Of a DNA stretch of 41,059 nt, positions 32,848 to 40,988 are shown in pieces. The position numbers and the translations under genes were made by a program. This DNA comes from Oscillospiraceae bacterium. GTDB lineage: Bacteria > Bacillota > Clostridia > Oscillospirales > Oscillospiraceae. Location: the NCBI GenBank assembly GCA_022799035.1, contig JAAWNQ010000017.1, positions 1-41,059 on the forward strand, written 5' to 3'. The notes beneath the pieces are model-generated. The model saw nothing but the letters and a program-made list of their open reading frames with translations, had not been told where the DNA came from and ran no database searches. Every line of letters begins with the position of its first letter. The first letter of the stretch is position 1.

Positions 32848-34545
32848 ATGAAGAAAGGCTTTGAAAAGTACATTCCCTTTGTCCCCATCAAACGGCCCGG
32901 TCGAGCTTGGCCTGACAAGGAACTGAAGCAGGCCCCGATCTGGTGTTCGGTGGATCTTCGTGACGGGAATCAGGCTCTGGTAGACCCCATGAACATTGAG
33001 GAGAAGCTGGAGCTGTTCCACACCCTGGTAGATATCGGCGTGAAGGAGATCGAAGTGGGCTTTCCCTCCGCCTCCGAGGTGGAGTACGCTTTCCTGCGGA
33101 CCCTGATCGAGGGCGGACACGTTCCTGAGGATGTGACCCTCCAGGTCCTTGTCCAGGCCCGCCCCCACCTGATCAAGCAGACCTTTGAGGCCATTGAGGG
33201 AGCCAAACACGTCATCTTCCATTTTTATAACTCCACCTCCACCCTCCAGCGGAAGGTGGTGTTCCATACGGATGTGGAGGGGGTAAAAAAGATCGCCGTG
33301 GATGCGGCGGAGCTTATCTACGAGATGGCCCAGCCGGTCATCGCCGCCGGGACAGATCTGCGGTATGAGTACTCCCCCGAGTCCTTTATGGGTACCGAAA
33401 TGGAGGTGGCCGCGGAGATCTGCGCCGCGGTGATGGACGCCCTCCATGCGGACAAAGACCACAGGGTGATCCTGAATCTGCCCACCACCGTTGAAAACTG
33501 TATGCCCAATTACTTTGCCGATGAAATTGAATACTTCATCGACATTCTCCCCGGCCGGGAGCGGGCCATCATCTCCCTCCATCCCCACAATGACCGCGGA
33601 GAGGGGGTGGCTACCGCCGAGATGGGCCTGCTGGCTGGAGCGGAGCGTATGGAGGCCACCCTCTTTGGCAATGGGGAGCGCACAGGCAATGTGGACATGG
33701 TAACCTTGGCTATGAACCTCTTTACCCAGGGAGTGGACCCGAAGCTGGACTTTTCCCACATCAACGCCGTTCGGGAGGTCTATGAGCGGTGTACCAAAAT
33801 GACCATTGATCCCCGCCAGCCCTATGTGGGAGAGCTGGTATTCACCGCATTTTCCGGCTCCCATCAGGACGCCATCAACAAGGGCACCCAGTATATGCGG
33901 GAGAGCGGCACCGAGTATTGGGAGGTCCCCTACCTGCCTATCGATCCCGCGGATGTAGGCCGGGAATATGAGCCCATCATCCGGATCAACAGCCAGTCCG
34001 GGAAGGGCGGCGCCGCCTTCATCATGCAGCAGAATTTTGGCTATGATCTGCCCAAGGCCATGCACCCTGAGTTTGGCCAGATTGTACAAGCCGAGACCGA
34101 GCGGGCGGGTACGGAGCTGAAGCCTCAGCGGATCCTGGAGTTGTTCCAGGAAAATTATATTGCCGCCACCTCTCCCTATCAGCTCATCAACCACTCTTTT
34201 CAGGAGTCCGTGGATGAAACCGGCAAGTCCCATGTTCGTTTTACCGGTACCCTGCGGCATACCGATACGATCTTTGAGGTGTCCGGGGAGGGCAACGGCC
34301 CCATTGACGCCTTTTTCAACGCCATCCACGGCCAGAAAATGGATCGCTTTACCTTCATCGACTATAAGGAACATGCTGTCTCCGACGGCTCGGACTCCAT
34401 GGCGGTGGCCTATATCCATCTCCGGGATAAGGCCGGCAGGGATGTGTTCGGCGTGGGCGTAGACCACAATATCAACCTGGCGCCCCTCAGAGGGATCCTG
34501 TCCGCTATCAACAGGGTCTGGCTGGCCCGGCACCGGGATAGATAA
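32848..34545 (+). CDS. leuA: 2-Isopropylmalate synthase
   Basis: A 565-residue enzyme that joins acetyl-CoA and 2-oxoisovalerate, the first step committed to leucine. The catalytic barrel begins with SVDLRDGNQAL (Arg38, Asp39); the metal pair HPHND is near residue 250 and FGNGERTGNVD near 278. The C-terminal regulatory domain for leucine feedback covers about residues 430-560. Length and the N-terminal extension fit the LeuA2-type (actinobacterial/clostridial) enzymes. AAGGAGG lies 7 bases before the ATG. It is a single gene under T-box control; leuB, leuC and leuD are not next to it. Confidence 0.95.
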   Translation: MKKGFEKYIPFVPIKRPGRAWPDKELKQAPIWCSVDLRDGNQALVDPMNIEEKLELFHTLVDIGVKEIEVGFPSASEVEYAFLRTLIEGGHVPEDVTLQVLVQARPHLIKQTFEAIEGAKHVIFHFYNSTSTLQRKVVFHTDVEGVKKIAVDAAELIYEMAQPVIAAGTDLRYEYSPESFMGTEMEVAAEICAAVMDALHADKDHRVILNLPTTVENCMPNYFADEIEYFIDILPGRERAIISLHPHNDRGEGVATAEMGLLAGAERMEATLFGNGERTGNVDMVTLAMNLFTQGVDPKLDFSHINAVREVYERCTKMTIDPRQPYVGELVFTAFSGSHQDAINKGTQYMRESGTEYWEVPYLPIDPADVGREYEPIIRINSQSGKGGAAFIMQQNFGYDLPKAMHPEFGQIVQAETERAGTELKPQRILELFQENYIAATSPYQLINHSFQESVDETGKSHVRFTGTLRHTDTIFEVSGEGNGPIDAFFNAIHGQKMDRFTFIDYKEHAVSDGSDSMAVAYIHLRDKAGRDVFGVGVDHNINLAPLRGILSAINRVWLARHRDR

Positions 34546-34555
34546 CCACATTGAA

Positions 34556-34598
34556 AAGGACCGGGAGGATGTCTGATCCTCCCGGTCCCTTTTTATCC
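34556..34598. terminator. Bidirectional terminator between leuA and tsaD
   Basis: AAAGGACCGGGAGGAT pairs with ATCCTCCCGGTCCCTTT around a short loop, with TTTTT on the plus side. It ends leuA, and probably also the convergent polA-rimI-GNAT-tsaD operon. Confidence 0.87.
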
Positions 34599-34601
34599 CT
34601 T

Positions 34602-35612
34602 TTATCCCAGCCCCAAATCTCTGGTGGCGTAGGCGTTCAGGTCGCTTCCCGCTGTATGCCCTGCCAGATACTCGTAATATGCCTGGCTGCCAATCATAGC
34701 GCCGTTGTCGCCGCAGAGTTTCAGTGGGGGCAGATAGAGATTATCTCCGGAGGCCATACACGCCTTTTCCAAATCGGTCCGGATCCGGGAGTTGGCCCCC
34801 ACTCCCCCGGCCACCGCCACCTTTCCATAGCCCTTCATTCGGGCTGCCTCCATGATCCGGGGCACCAGGATATCGCTCACCGCCGCCTGGAAGGAGGCAG
34901 CCAGCCCCGGACCGTCCAGTTCCTCCCCCTTCTGCTCCGCGTTGTGAAGCAGATTCAGCACCGCTGTCTTCAAGCCGGAGAAGGACATATCCAAAGGGTG
35001 GCCTTCCACATGGGAGCGGGGCAACAGGTATTTTTTGTCGTCTCCCCCCTGGGCCAGCCGGTCCATAGGGCCGCCCCCAGGATAGCCGATACCCAGCACC
35101 CGGGCGGCCTTGTCAAAGCACTCCCCCGCCGCGTCGTCCCGGGTGGCTCCCAGCACCTCCATATCTGTGTAGTCCCGCACATCGGCGATCAGGGTATTTC
35201 CCCCTGAGACGCACAGGCAGACAAAGGGGGGCTCCAGATCGGGATGGGCAATGTAGTTGGCCGCAATATGACCCCGAATATGGTGGACCGGGATGAGGGG
35301 TACCCTCAGGGCCAGGGCCGCCGACTTGGCGAAATTCACCCCCACCAGCACCGCTCCGATCAGTCCGGGGGCGTAGCTGACCGCCACAGCGTCAATATCC
35401 TCTTTTCTCAGCTTCGCGTCTGTCAGCGCCTTATCCGCCAGTCCCGCGATCGCTTCCACATGCTTTCGGGACGCGATCTCGGGCACCACACCGCCATACA
35501 GGGTATGCATATCCACCTGGGAGGCGATGGCGTCGGAGAGGACCTCCCTGCCGTCCCGGACCACCGCCACGGCGGTCTCATCACAGGTGGATTCAAAGGC
35601 TAAAATATTCAT
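34602..35612 (-). CDS. tsaD: tRNA N6-adenosine threonylcarbamoyltransferase
   Basis: A 336-residue enzyme that transfers the threonylcarbamoyl group to A37 of ANN-reading tRNAs (t6A), working with TsaB and TsaE. The ASKHA fold shows FESTCDETA at the start, GLIGAVLVG, the metal-binding HHIRGH (His111 and His115), SGGNT, and LCGDNGAM near the end. Length is normal. It is the last gene of the polA-rimI-GNAT-tsaD set, 24 bases after the GNAT gene; tsaB, often next to rimI and tsaD, is absent here. Confidence 0.97.
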   Translation of the reverse strand: MNILAFESTCDETAVAVVRDGREVLSDAIASQVDMHTLYGGVVPEIASRKHVEAIAGLADKALTDAKLRKEDIDAVAVSYAPGLIGAVLVGVNFAKSAALALRVPLIPVHHIRGHIAANYIAHPDLEPPFVCLCVSGGNTLIADVRDYTDMEVLGATRDDAAGECFDKAARVLGIGYPGGGPMDRLAQGGDDKKYLLPRSHVEGHPLDMSFSGLKTAVLNLLHNAEQKGEELDGPGLAASFQAAVSDILVPRIMEAARMKGYGKVAVAGGVGANSRIRTDLEKACMASGDNLYLPPLKLCGDNGAMIGSQAYYEYLAGHTAGSDLNAYATRDLGLG

Positions 35613-35636
35613 GCTCTCACCTCTTTCGGTAAGAAT

Positions 35637-36236
35637 TTATCTCTCCTCCACCCACTCCGGGGCGGGATGGATGATCTCTCCAGGGGCCAGGGGAAGTTGG
35701 ATATACCGCTCCATGTGACCGGGAGAAAAGTAGCTGGCATACACATCCCGGTGCATAGCCTGGACCTTTCCGTCATCGGTCTCCGGCCCACAGTAGATAC
35801 AGTTGAAATGGACGCCAAACAAAGCGCACTCATAATCCAAAACCCGAAAACCGTTGCGGAGGTAAAAACCAACTCTGTGACGGCGAAGCTCATTCTCCGC
35901 CGGATCCGGGGAATCCTGCGTCTCCACCTCCCCAAACAGATGGCTGTACCGCTTTTCCAGCAGAGCCAGAAGCTTTCCACCCAAACCGCCGTTCCGCTTT
36001 CCCCGCAGGATCCCCAGGTATTCCAGAAGGGCCCCCCGCCCATCCTGTGTCCGCCATATCATGGCGTATCCCAGGGGCTCCCCATCCTCCACCGCCAGCA
36101 AGGGTTCATACAGGCCCAGATCTATCAGGCGGAGCATCCCGGAAAGGGGCTTTAACTCTGATTTGGGAAAGTCAAAGACCATCTCTGTCCGATAAAGCCT
36201 TTCCAATTCCTCTTTACTCAGCAGTTTCAGTTCCAT
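35637..36236 (-). CDS. GNAT-like N-acetyltransferase, substrate unknown
   Basis: A 199-residue protein with a GNAT fold. It has a beta-strand region around PLGYAMIWR, an acetyl-CoA-binding-type segment RGKRNGGLGGKLL near residue 80, and a YLRNGFRVLDYE segment near 128, the usual C-terminal GNAT motif. The substrate cannot be read from sequence. ATG 36236 lies 7 bases from GGAG; a TTG at 36242 is a weaker choice. The start overlaps the last 23 bases of rimI, so it is coupled to it. It is probably part of the same operon as tsaD. Confidence 0.82.
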   Translation of the reverse strand: MELKLLSKEELERLYRTEMVFDFPKSELKPLSGMLRLIDLGLYEPLLAVEDGEPLGYAMIWRTQDGRGALLEYLGILRGKRNGGLGGKLLALLEKRYSHLFGEVETQDSPDPAENELRRHRVGFYLRNGFRVLDYECALFGVHFNCIYCGPETDDGKVQAMHRDVYASYFSPGHMERYIQLPLAPGEIIHPAPEWVEER

Positions 36237-36681
36237 GGTCAAACTCCAGTGTCATGATAATGGCGTCCTCTTTGGGGTCCTGGTAGTAATCCTTCCGACG
36301 GCCCACCTGGGCAAAGCCATGCTTGTAGTATAGCTGGATGGCCGGCTCGTTGGATGGGCGTACTTCCAGAGTGAGAAAGGCCAGATGCTCCCGCCCAAAG
36401 CGAACGAATACATCCACCAGGTCGTCCCCGATGCCGTTTCCCCGATAATCCTCCCGGACCGCTACATTGTCGATATATCCCTCATCCACCACAACATGGA
36501 GCCCGGCATAGCCCAGCACCGCCCCGTCAGGCCGCTGGGCTACGATAAAAGAGGCCAGCGGATTGTAAAGTTCCTCCTCCAGCATTGCCTCCGACCAGGG
36601 TGCGGAGAAACACTCACGCTCGATCTGGGCGATCTCTTTAATGTGAGAACGATCCATGGGGACCAGTTTGTAGTTTTTCAT
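36214..36681 (-). CDS. rimI: Ribosomal protein S18 alanine N-acetyltransferase family
   Basis: A 155-residue GNAT enzyme. The family features are IERECFSAPWSE near residue 20, the acetyl-CoA site VREDYRGNGIGDDLV near 75, and LEVRPSNEPAIQLYYKHGF near 103, all typical of RimI. It acetylates protein N termini, classically of ribosomal protein S18. RimI genes are commonly near tsaD, as here. Its ATG overlaps the polA stop (ATGA). Confidence 0.92.
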   Translation of the reverse strand: MKNYKLVPMDRSHIKEIAQIERECFSAPWSEAMLEEELYNPLASFIVAQRPDGAVLGYAGLHVVVDEGYIDNVAVREDYRGNGIGDDLVDVFVRFGREHLAFLTLEVRPSNEPAIQLYYKHGFAQVGRRKDYYQDPKEDAIIMTLEFDHGTETAE

Positions 36682-39356
36682 CCCTTCGCCTCCCCCCAGC
36701 TCTTCCCGGCGGCAGAGTCCGCCTTCATGGGAACGGCATATTGGACCGCTCCCTCCATCTCCCGGGTGAGCAGTTCCTTCACCTTCTCGGTCTCCTCCTC
36801 GGGGCACTCCACAATAAGCTCATCGTGGACCTGAAGGATGAGTTTGGCCTGTAGCTCCTCCGAGCGGAGGGCGTTTCGGACCCGGATCATGGCCAGCTTG
36901 ATAACGTCGGCGGCAGTGCCCTGGATGGGCATATTAAGGGCCACCCGCTCTCCAAATGCCCGGAGATTATGGTTGGCAGACTTGAGCTCCGGCAACCACC
37001 GGCGGCGTCCCATAAGGGTGGCCACATATCCCGTCTCTTTGGCCTGGACCACCACCCGGTCCATATACTCCCGAACTCCGTGGAAAGTCTCGAAATAGCG
37101 GTCCATATATTCCTTGGCCTCCCACCGGGCCACTCCGATATCCTGGGACAGAGAGAAATCCGAAATGCCGTATACGATACCGAAATTCACCGCCTTGGCC
37201 CGCCGCCGCATCTCGTGGGTCACTTCTCCCACAGGCGTCCCGAAAACCTGGGAGGCCGTGGCTGTGTGAATGTCCTCCCCACTGAGGAAGGCCTTCTGCA
37301 TGGTCTTGTCATCCGCAATGTGGGCCAGAAGCCGCAGCTCGATCTGAGAATAGTCGGCATCCACCAGCATATGTCCGGGAGCCGCCACAAACATATATCG
37401 CAGCTTAGCCCCCAGCTCGGTGCGAACCGGAATGTTCTGCATGTTGGGCTCTGTGGAGGATAACCGCCCTGTAGCGGTGACCGTATTCTGGAAGGAGGTT
37501 CTGATCCGGCCGTCCTCCTGGATAACCTTGGTGAGACCATCCACGTAGGTGGATTTCAGCTTGGCATACTGGCGGTACTCCAGAATAAGGTCAATGATAT
37601 CGTGCTGGCCTCTCAGCTTTTCCAGTACCTCCACATTGGTGGAATACCCCGTCTTGGTCTTTTTCACCGGCGGCAGGCCCAGCTTATCAAAAAGGATATG
37701 GCCCAACTGCTGGGTAGAGTTGATATTGAATGTCTCCCCTGCCAGCTCGTAAATCGCAGTCTCGTCCAGCCGAAGCCGCTCGTCCAGCTTCTCCCCAAAC
37801 AGGGCAAGGGCCTTACGGTCCACCAGGACCCCCTCACGCTCCATCTCCGCCAGCACTGGGCACAGGGGGAGTTCCACGTCATAGTAAACCTTCTCCAGCT
37901 CCAATTCCTTTAGCCGGCCGGCAAGATCCTCCCAAAGGGTACAAATCAGCATACAGTGTGCGGAAAGGGCCTCCTCCCCTTCCCGCCGATCAAGGAGAGG
38001 CGCAAAAGCGTCCGGGGCCAAATATGCCTTGGCCTTGGGGTATTCCTGGTGAAACCGGGCCATACCAAGCTTGTCCAGGTCATAGCTTCCGTCGGTAGGA
38101 GCCAAGAGATAGGCGGCAAGCTCTGTATCAAAGATAAACCCCTCGGTGGAGAGACCCTCCCCCATCAGGGCGTTCATCAGATCCTTCACCCCATGGGAAA
38201 CCTTTTTCACTTTTGAGGAAAAGAACTCCTTCAAAAGGCGGTCAAAATCCCCAATATGGTCCGGGTAAAAGAGAGCGATTCGAAAATCCCGGTCTCCTTC
38301 CCGACAGCCCACCGCCACGGCGGTAAAGTCAGGGACAGCCATCACCCCCACCCATGGGGCTGACCGATAAGACCTCAGAAGTTCCTCCATTCGGGGGTTA
38401 TCCGCCACCACCTCAGTTATCACATTCCCGGAACTGGGCTTCTTCTCCGGATCGGTCTCCTCCCTTCCTTCCCGCAGGCCAAGACGGTCGATCAATTTGG
38501 CAAACTCCAACCGAAGACAAAGCTCATAGAGTTCTTTTTCCTTTAGGGGCTTTCTGAGGGCATCCTGGGGCTTAAAATCAATGGGGGCATCCCGATGGAT
38601 GGTGGCCAGATCGTAGGACATATAGGCCTCATCCCTCCCCTCCGCCAGCTTCCGGATGACTCCGGGCTTGGCAGGGGTATCGGGAGCCTGGCAGATATCA
38701 GGCATATGGTCGTAAAGGTGGTCGATGGACCCATAGAGTTGAATGAGCCCCATGGCTGTCTTTTCCCCGATCCCCTTCACCCCGGGAATATTGTCGCTGC
38801 TGTCCCCCATCAGGGCCTTCAGGTCAATGATATGGATGGGGTCAAAGCCATACGCCTCCCGAAAAGCCTCCGGGGTCATGTCCTTTGTGGTGGTCTGTCC
38901 CATACGGGAGGTGACCAGCTTTACTGTCACAAGGTCGTCCACAAGTTGAAGGGAATCCTTATCCCCCGTCACCACCACCGTTTCCCAGCCCGCTTCCTCG
39001 TCCAGTCGGGCGATGGTGCCGATGAGGTCGTCGGCCTCCCAGCCAGCCAATTCATAACGAGGGATATTCATCGCGTCCAGGACCTCCCGAATGATGGGGA
39101 GCTGGGCCGCCAGATCCTCCGGCATAGGCTTTCGCTGCGCCTTGTATCCTTCATAGGACAGATGTCGAAAGGTAGGTGCCTTTACATCAAAGGTGACACA
39201 TAGCCCCTCCGGCTTCTCCTCCTCCAGCAGTTTTAGCAGAATATTGAGAAAGCCGAAAACGGCATTGGTGGGGGTCCCGTCCTGGGTGGACAGGGGTCTG
39301 ACCCCGTAAAATGCCCGATTTAAGATAGAGTTACCGTCAATGACCATCAGCTTCAT
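36678..39356 (-). CDS. polA: DNA polymerase I
   Basis: An 892-residue polymerase for repair and Okazaki-fragment processing. The 5'-nuclease domain is residues 1-290 (LMVIDGNS, GWEADDLIG, TGDKDSLQL, GDSSDNIPG). The middle domain (about 310-480) has a 3'-5' exonuclease fold. Its first acidic motif, DxE, is replaced (VGVMAVPDFTA), and only the FDTELAAYLL segment is recognisable, so proofreading is probably lost as in Bacillus and Thermus enzymes. The polymerase domain has motif A DYSQIELR, motif B RRRAKAVNFGIVYG and motif C QVHDEL. ATG 39356 has GGGAGGG upstream. It is first in an operon with rimI, a GNAT gene and tsaD. Confidence 0.97.
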   Translation of the reverse strand: MKLMVIDGNSILNRAFYGVRPLSTQDGTPTNAVFGFLNILLKLLEEEKPEGLCVTFDVKAPTFRHLSYEGYKAQRKPMPEDLAAQLPIIREVLDAMNIPRYELAGWEADDLIGTIARLDEEAGWETVVVTGDKDSLQLVDDLVTVKLVTSRMGQTTTKDMTPEAFREAYGFDPIHIIDLKALMGDSSDNIPGVKGIGEKTAMGLIQLYGSIDHLYDHMPDICQAPDTPAKPGVIRKLAEGRDEAYMSYDLATIHRDAPIDFKPQDALRKPLKEKELYELCLRLEFAKLIDRLGLREGREETDPEKKPSSGNVITEVVADNPRMEELLRSYRSAPWVGVMAVPDFTAVAVGCREGDRDFRIALFYPDHIGDFDRLLKEFFSSKVKKVSHGVKDLMNALMGEGLSTEGFIFDTELAAYLLAPTDGSYDLDKLGMARFHQEYPKAKAYLAPDAFAPLLDRREGEEALSAHCMLICTLWEDLAGRLKELELEKVYYDVELPLCPVLAEMEREGVLVDRKALALFGEKLDERLRLDETAIYELAGETFNINSTQQLGHILFDKLGLPPVKKTKTGYSTNVEVLEKLRGQHDIIDLILEYRQYAKLKSTYVDGLTKVIQEDGRIRTSFQNTVTATGRLSSTEPNMQNIPVRTELGAKLRYMFVAAPGHMLVDADYSQIELRLLAHIADDKTMQKAFLSGEDIHTATASQVFGTPVGEVTHEMRRRAKAVNFGIVYGISDFSLSQDIGVARWEAKEYMDRYFETFHGVREYMDRVVVQAKETGYVATLMGRRRWLPELKSANHNLRAFGERVALNMPIQGTAADVIKLAMIRVRNALRSEELQAKLILQVHDELIVECPEEETEKVKELLTREMEGAVQYAVPMKADSAAGKSWGEAKG

Positions 39357-39396
39357 GGAGATCCCTCCCATAGTAAGGACATGAAATCTAAAGTAC

Positions 39397-39425
39397 AGTA
39401 TACCATTTTCCCCCAACAAGGGCAA
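39397..39425 (-). promoter_or_regulatory. Promoter of the polA operon
   Basis: On the minus strand TTGCCC (39420-39425) and TATACT (39397-39402) have a 17-base spacer. The -35 touches the T run of the terminator of the upstream sigma-factor operon. Transcription would start about 35 bases before ATG 39356. Confidence 0.65.
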
Positions 39426-39452
39426 GAAAAACCGCCCTGTTTCCAGGGCGGC
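39424..39452 (-). terminator. Terminator of the ECF sigma factor operon
   Basis: CCGCCCTG (39444-39451 as read on the minus strand) pairs with CAGGGCGG (39432-39439) around GAAA, followed on the minus strand by TTTTTCTT. Confidence 0.82.
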
Positions 39453-39466
39453 CTTTCCGCTTTTCC

Positions 39467-40111
39467 TTATTCCGCAGCTACGCTCTTCACACTGATCACG
39501 CCGTTGTCATCGGTGGTGACCTGGTAGGAGGATATCCCTTCAACCTCTGCCGGAGCCGCAGCCCCAACCACATCCACAGAAAGGTCATACTCGGACAGTC
39601 CCTCATTGTCGGTGGTCACCTTGTAAACCATGCCGCCCTGGACCTCAGGGTCCTCGGTGGAGTAGCTCACCGTCATGCCGTTGTCGCCGTAGCTGGTGAC
39701 AACAGCCACGCCCTTCTCGTCCACCTCCACCCGGAAGCCGTCTCCCTCGTAGAGATATCCGCCCTCCTGGGCCAGGGCATCGGTGATATCGGTCTCCTCA
39801 TCGTTGACCAGGAGAATGGAGCGGCCCTCCCGTTCCTCCACAGCCACGCTGGGAATCGTAAGCCCGGTGTCATCACTGGTAACAGTCACAAAGATGGTGG
39901 CAAAAAACTCCTTCACCGCCGGAAGTTCAGCGGCGCTGGCGGTGATCCCCAGGGCGGCCACCACGGCGGCAGCCAGCATGGCCGCGCGCAGAGGCCGACG
40001 GGCAGTCGTCCTCTTATCCTGATTTTCGGTCATCGAAATCATCTCCTCAATTTTTTCCGCGTCCAGGATCATCCTGTCGCAGGCTTTACGGTACAATTTG
40101 GGGTCGAACAT
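39467..40111 (-). CDS. Membrane-anchored protein paired with the ECF sigma factor (probable anti-sigma factor)
   Basis: A 214-residue protein. A short cytoplasmic N-terminal part (residues 1-40) has a helix of the type seen in clostridial anti-sigma proteins (LYRKACDRMILDAEKIEEMI). A membrane segment (about 42-60) and a 150-residue external domain, acidic and beta-rich, follow. The first ten codons overlap the end of the sigma gene, and GGAGGG sits 8 bases before ATG 40111, so the two are coupled. A role in holding the sigma factor inactive is inferred from this layout; the external signal is unknown. Confidence 0.82.
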   Translation of the reverse strand: MFDPKLYRKACDRMILDAEKIEEMISMTENQDKRTTARRPLRAAMLAAAVVAALGITASAAELPAVKEFFATIFVTVTSDDTGLTIPSVAVEEREGRSILLVNDEETDITDALAQEGGYLYEGDGFRVEVDEKGVAVVTSYGDNGMTVSYSTEDPEVQGGMVYKVTTDNEGLSEYDLSVDVVGAAAPAEVEGISSYQVTTDDNGVISVKSVAAE

Positions 40112-40592
40112 AAGGCGTTCCCTCCTTCTTCTCCTCACCCAGAGCATTTCTCAACTTTTCCCGCGCCCTCTGGAGCCGGGTCTGCACGGTGGAGGGGTTG
40201 GTTCCCAGAGCCGCGGCCACCTCCTGCACAGAACAATCCTCATAGTAATAAAGGTAAATGGGCACACGGTATTTCACATCCAGAGCCATGACCGCTTCCA
40301 ATACCCCCTGCTCCTCCGGGGTCTCCGTTACCCCATCCCAATCCTCCAGGGACACATTTCTCTTTTTCCAGGGGGAGCGAAGCACCTTTCGGCTTTCATT
40401 CACCGCCACCCGCAGGAGCCAGTGCTTTATATGCTCTTTACTCTGGAACTCCCCGCCATATTGATAGAGCCGCAGCAGAACCGTCTGTGTCACATCCTCC
40501 GCTTCCTGGCGGTCTTTCAATGTGTGACACGCCACCCGGAAGATGGTATTGGCATGGTCGCGGACAGCCTGTTCAAATGCTTCCTCTGTCAT
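40086..40592 (-). CDS. ECF-family RNA polymerase sigma factor
   Basis: A 168-residue sigma-70 family protein with only regions 2 and 4. Region 2 covers about 8-72 (DRQEAEDVTQTVLLRLY, then HIKHWLLRVAVNESRK). Region 4 covers about 100-153 (VPIYLYYYEDCSVQEVAAALGT, then STVQTRLQRAREKL). ATG 40592 follows AAAGGGGG; the longer frame would begin upstream of a regulatory palindrome. It is transcribed with its membrane partner. A cre-like palindrome at 40616-40629 lies 24 bases upstream, so carbon catabolite control is likely. No clear ECF-type autoregulated promoter was found. Confidence 0.93.
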   Translation of the reverse strand: MTEEAFEQAVRDHANTIFRVACHTLKDRQEAEDVTQTVLLRLYQYGGEFQSKEHIKHWLLRVAVNESRKVLRSPWKKRNVSLEDWDGVTETPEEQGVLEAVMALDVKYRVPIYLYYYEDCSVQEVAAALGTNPSTVQTRLQRAREKLRNALGEEKKEGTPYVRPQIVP

Positions 40593-40615
40593 GGGGAACC
40601 CCCTTTCATGGGTCT

Positions 40616-40629
40616 TGAAAGCGCTTTCA
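40616..40629. promoter_or_regulatory. CcpA cre-like operator upstream of the sigma factor gene
   Basis: TGAAAGCGCTTTCA is a perfect 14-bp palindrome and matches the CcpA consensus TGWAARCGYTWWCA at nearly every position. It lies 24 bases before the sigma ATG, between any promoter and the ribosome site. This would be expected to block transcription when CcpA is active. Confidence 0.65.
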
Positions 40630-40701
40630 CAAAGAATATCCTTCACAGGGACAAAAAATCTCATGATAGAAAAATTTTCTTTATGAAGCCTTTCTTCCAG
40701 A

Positions 40702-40736
40702 ACAAAAACGCGGCCCCAGCAGGCCGCGCTTTTTGT
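40702..40736. terminator. Bidirectional terminator after the MATE fragment
   Basis: AAAAACGCGGCC (40704-40715) pairs with GGCCGCGCTTTTT (40722-40734) around a 6-base loop, with T runs on both sides. It lies right after the MATE fragment stop at 40737 and shields the sigma operon. Confidence 0.85.
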
Positions 40737-40988
40737 TTATTCCTTTTTCTCCTCCAGCCTGCGCCCCAAGGGAAGATAGACCGTCAACCACATTGTAAGG
40801 AAACAGGACAGTCCCCCCAGTACGTTGGAGATGGGTTCCGCCCAGAAGACCCCGTCCACTCCCCAGCCCAAAGCGGGCAAGAGCAGGGTCAGAGGCGCCA
40901 CGATAAAGGCCTTGCGGAGCAGAGAAAAAAAGACCGCACTCTTGGAGCGGTTCAGCCCCACAAATACCGATTTATCTGTCAAATCCTC
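40737..40988 (-). pseudogene. C-terminal fragment of a MATE-type efflux transporter
   Basis: The open frame gives about 83 residues that look like the last two membrane helices of a MATE (multidrug and toxic compound extrusion) protein: NRSKSAVFFSLLRK, then LGWGVDGVFWAEPISNVL and a final membrane segment with a basic tail. A complete MATE protein has about 450 residues. Reading upstream, an in-frame TAA occurs at 40989-40991 and the only start is TTG 40982 without a ribosome site. The sequence beyond is AT-rich and unlike the rest of the window. The gene was probably cut off by an insertion or deletion. It could instead be an edge effect, if the rest of the gene lies in another frame outside the window. 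Confidence 0.72.

Noticed and set aside
32761-34551. Open frame of 596 codons on the minus strand
   Set aside because: It is antisense to leuA and its T-box, with shadow-type composition and no ribosome site.
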